From Bacteroidetes bacterium HGW-Bacteroidetes-4 (GTDB taxonomy: Bacteria > Bacteroidota > Bacteroidia > Bacteroidales > SZUA-534), in NCBI GenBank assembly GCA_002840905.1, contig PHDD01000003.1, positions 182,703 to 246,702 of the forward strand: 64,000 nt of DNA. The letters run 5' to 3'. The position numbers and the translations under genes are program-made. Below are positions 62,218 to 64,000 of this stretch, in pieces. A model generated the notes under the pieces. It saw only the letters and a program-made list of their open reading frames with translations, was not told the DNA's origin and searched no databases. Positions within the stretch are counted from its first letter, which is position 1. Each line of letters opens with the position of its first letter.

Positions 62218-63321
62218 ATGAGTAGTCCATTATTTAGTTCCAAACTTCGAAAAACGAGAAGTTACTCAAATTCAGGTTCAACTAATTTGAAGACACTACT
62301 TAATAAAAACGAACAAAGCTGCGACACTTCGCCCAAAGTTAAACGTGCAGTACTTGAGTCTCTAAAAAGCCGCTCCTGGAATCGATACCCCGAGGCAGAA
62401 AGCTCTTTGCTTAACGAACTTGTTGCAGCTTATGCCGGAGTAGCTGCCGACCAGATAGCCCTGGGAGCAGGTGCAGCCAGCTTACTTGGCAACCTGTTAA
62501 ATTACTTTGCAATTAATGGCTGGCAAATTATATTTCCGGAACCCTCGTATGCTTATTTTAATCATCACTGTAAGGCATATAATATTCCTTATGTCTCCTG
62601 GGTTTTAGATGGAGAGTTGCAATACGATATAGAAAACCTGCCGGAGTTAACTGAAAAAACAGTGTTGTTTATCGTTTCGCCCAATAACCCGGTTGGTAAT
62701 ACCATTCCAGAAGATAAGCTCAGATTTTTACTTAAGAAGTATCCAAAAACTAGAATTATTTTGGATGCCGTATATCAGGAGTATGGGAAAAACAATTTCA
62801 CCCCACTAATTAACGAATATGAAAACTTATTGGTGTTGCGTTCTTTTTCCAAAGCCTTTCCTGCAGCCGGGTTAAGGCTGGGTTATTTATGCGGTCAGGC
62901 CCGGGTAATATCGCAATATAAAAAACTGGTATTGCCTTATTCCATAAATCACTTTTCGCAAAGCTATGCAATAAAACTTTTGAGCACGCCCGATTTTCTT
63001 GAGACCGAGCTTCTGAACATAGAGAAAACAATGGTTTTAAGAACTCAGTTATACAATAAACTTTTAAATGAGTTCAATGCGTCCCAATTACGTGTATTTC
63101 CTTCAGAAGGAAATTTTTTACTCATACAGTTTGCCTCAAAGGGGTATTTTAATGATGTTACTATTGAATTAGACAAATGTAATATCGAAGTTTTAAATAC
63201 ATCAAATCATAAAAAGCTGGAATACTCAATTCGGGTAAGCATTGGTAGCGAGAACGAAATGAAGTTATTTTACCAATGTATAAAGCAAACTTTTAAAAAT
63301 GGAACAAATGATGATCATTAA
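62218..63321 (+). CDS. PLP-dependent aminotransferase, HisC-like fold type I
   Basis: LFIVSPNNPVGNTIP; VLRSFSKAFPAAGLRLGYLCG; RYPEAESSLLNELVAAYAG. Confidence 0.92.
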   Translation: MSSPLFSSKLRKTRSYSNSGSTNLKTLLNKNEQSCDTSPKVKRAVLESLKSRSWNRYPEAESSLLNELVAAYAGVAADQIALGAGAASLLGNLLNYFAINGWQIIFPEPSYAYFNHHCKAYNIPYVSWVLDGELQYDIENLPELTEKTVLFIVSPNNPVGNTIPEDKLRFLLKKYPKTRIILDAVYQEYGKNNFTPLINEYENLLVLRSFSKAFPAAGLRLGYLCGQARVISQYKKLVLPYSINHFSQSYAIKLLSTPDFLETELLNIEKTMVLRTQLYNKLLNEFNASQLRVFPSEGNFLLIQFASKGYFNDVTIELDKCNIEVLNTSNHKKLEYSIRVSIGSENEMKLFYQCIKQTFKNGTNDDH

Positions 63322-63739
63322 AAAGAATAATACCGTGAGAAATTCAGAGATTATTTTTCAACACAAAAACATAACCATTAAGTATTTTCCGGTTCAACGC
63401 TTAATCGTTCAATCGTGGTTTGATTTTGTTGCTTCCGATGATTTTAGAAAAGCCATTGATTTTACCCTTGAGTTTGCCGAAAAGAATCCGGTTCATTTTA
63501 TTATTTCTGATGCACTTAAACAAGCAGCCATTAGTCCAACCGATTCGAGCTATGCCGCAGCGGTGATGCCGCAACTGGTGGCCGCAGGTTTAAAAGCATT
63601 TGCTTTTGTTATTCCCGAGGATATTTTTACCAAAATTTCGCTTAAAAAATTCAGCGATTTGGAGCAAACCCACCAGGTGCAGTATTTCTATGATTTTGAC
63701 GAAGCCATAAACTGGATTAAGGAAATTGAACAAAAATAG
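63299..63739 (+). CDS. SpoIIAA/STAS-like small protein (paralogue B)
   Basis: 146 aa, overlaps the aminotransferase end; conserved block shared with 60595..60981. Confidence 0.65.
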   Translation: MEQMMIIKKNNTVRNSEIIFQHKNITIKYFPVQRLIVQSWFDFVASDDFRKAIDFTLEFAEKNPVHFIISDALKQAAISPTDSSYAAAVMPQLVAAGLKAFAFVIPEDIFTKISLKKFSDLEQTHQVQYFYDFDEAINWIKEIEQK

Positions 63740-64000
63740 ATTCAATTGATTCCTCGGAAAGGTAATCGATTAATAGTTAGCACGATTTTCCAGAGGCTTT
63801 CCACTTAAAAAACGCCGTTTGTTACTGAATTTTAGCAACGGGCGGCGTTATAGATTTCTTAAAATTTTAGTTTATTAAAAGGGCTTCAAAGCAAGTCCTC
63901 AACCAATTATTATAGATAATATTCCTGACTTGTCCACTTTAGTGCGGCAGATTTAGTATTTTGATGTATTTCAAAATTTTATCGGAGTATTTTGCTCTAA

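Overview
64 kb chromosomal window from a Bacteroidota organism. The evidence is TAnnTTTG-type promoters, a T9SS sorting tail, DUF4834 and FISUMP-type proteins; a Marinilabiliales/Prolixibacteraceae-like origin is a guess. Most of it is housekeeping: glyS, dCMP deaminase, S41 protease, ahcY, greA, HIT, ruvC, serS, rpmA, rplU, bifunctional nuclease, leuS, purL, rarA, pdxS and pdxT. An AT-rich accessory stretch (about 25-42.5 kb) carries a Wzx-like flippase, an asparagine-synthase-like enzyme, methyltransferases, a tail-fibre-like protein, a T9SS protein, a 2116-aa SpvB/RHS giant gene, a SUMF1/FISUMP protein and three toxin-antitoxin loci, one with a frameshifted toxin. The observations I rate highest are: (1) a compact locus at 60.6-63.7 kb encoding a bacterial GRAS-family methyltransferase-like protein and a HisC-like PLP aminotransferase, flanked by two paralogous SpoIIAA/STAS-like small proteins; (2) a tandem structured leader with truncated tRNA-Leu 5' copies between a promoter and tRNA-Leu(CAA); (3) a 42-bp palindromic tandem repeat array at 47.6-47.9 kb; (4) a promoter-proximal terminator hairpin in the greA leader; (5) the RHS island and its downstream TA cluster, including a one-base-deleted toxin and a truncated duplicate of an SDR gene start. 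All calls come from reading sequence and ORF translations; no database search was run.
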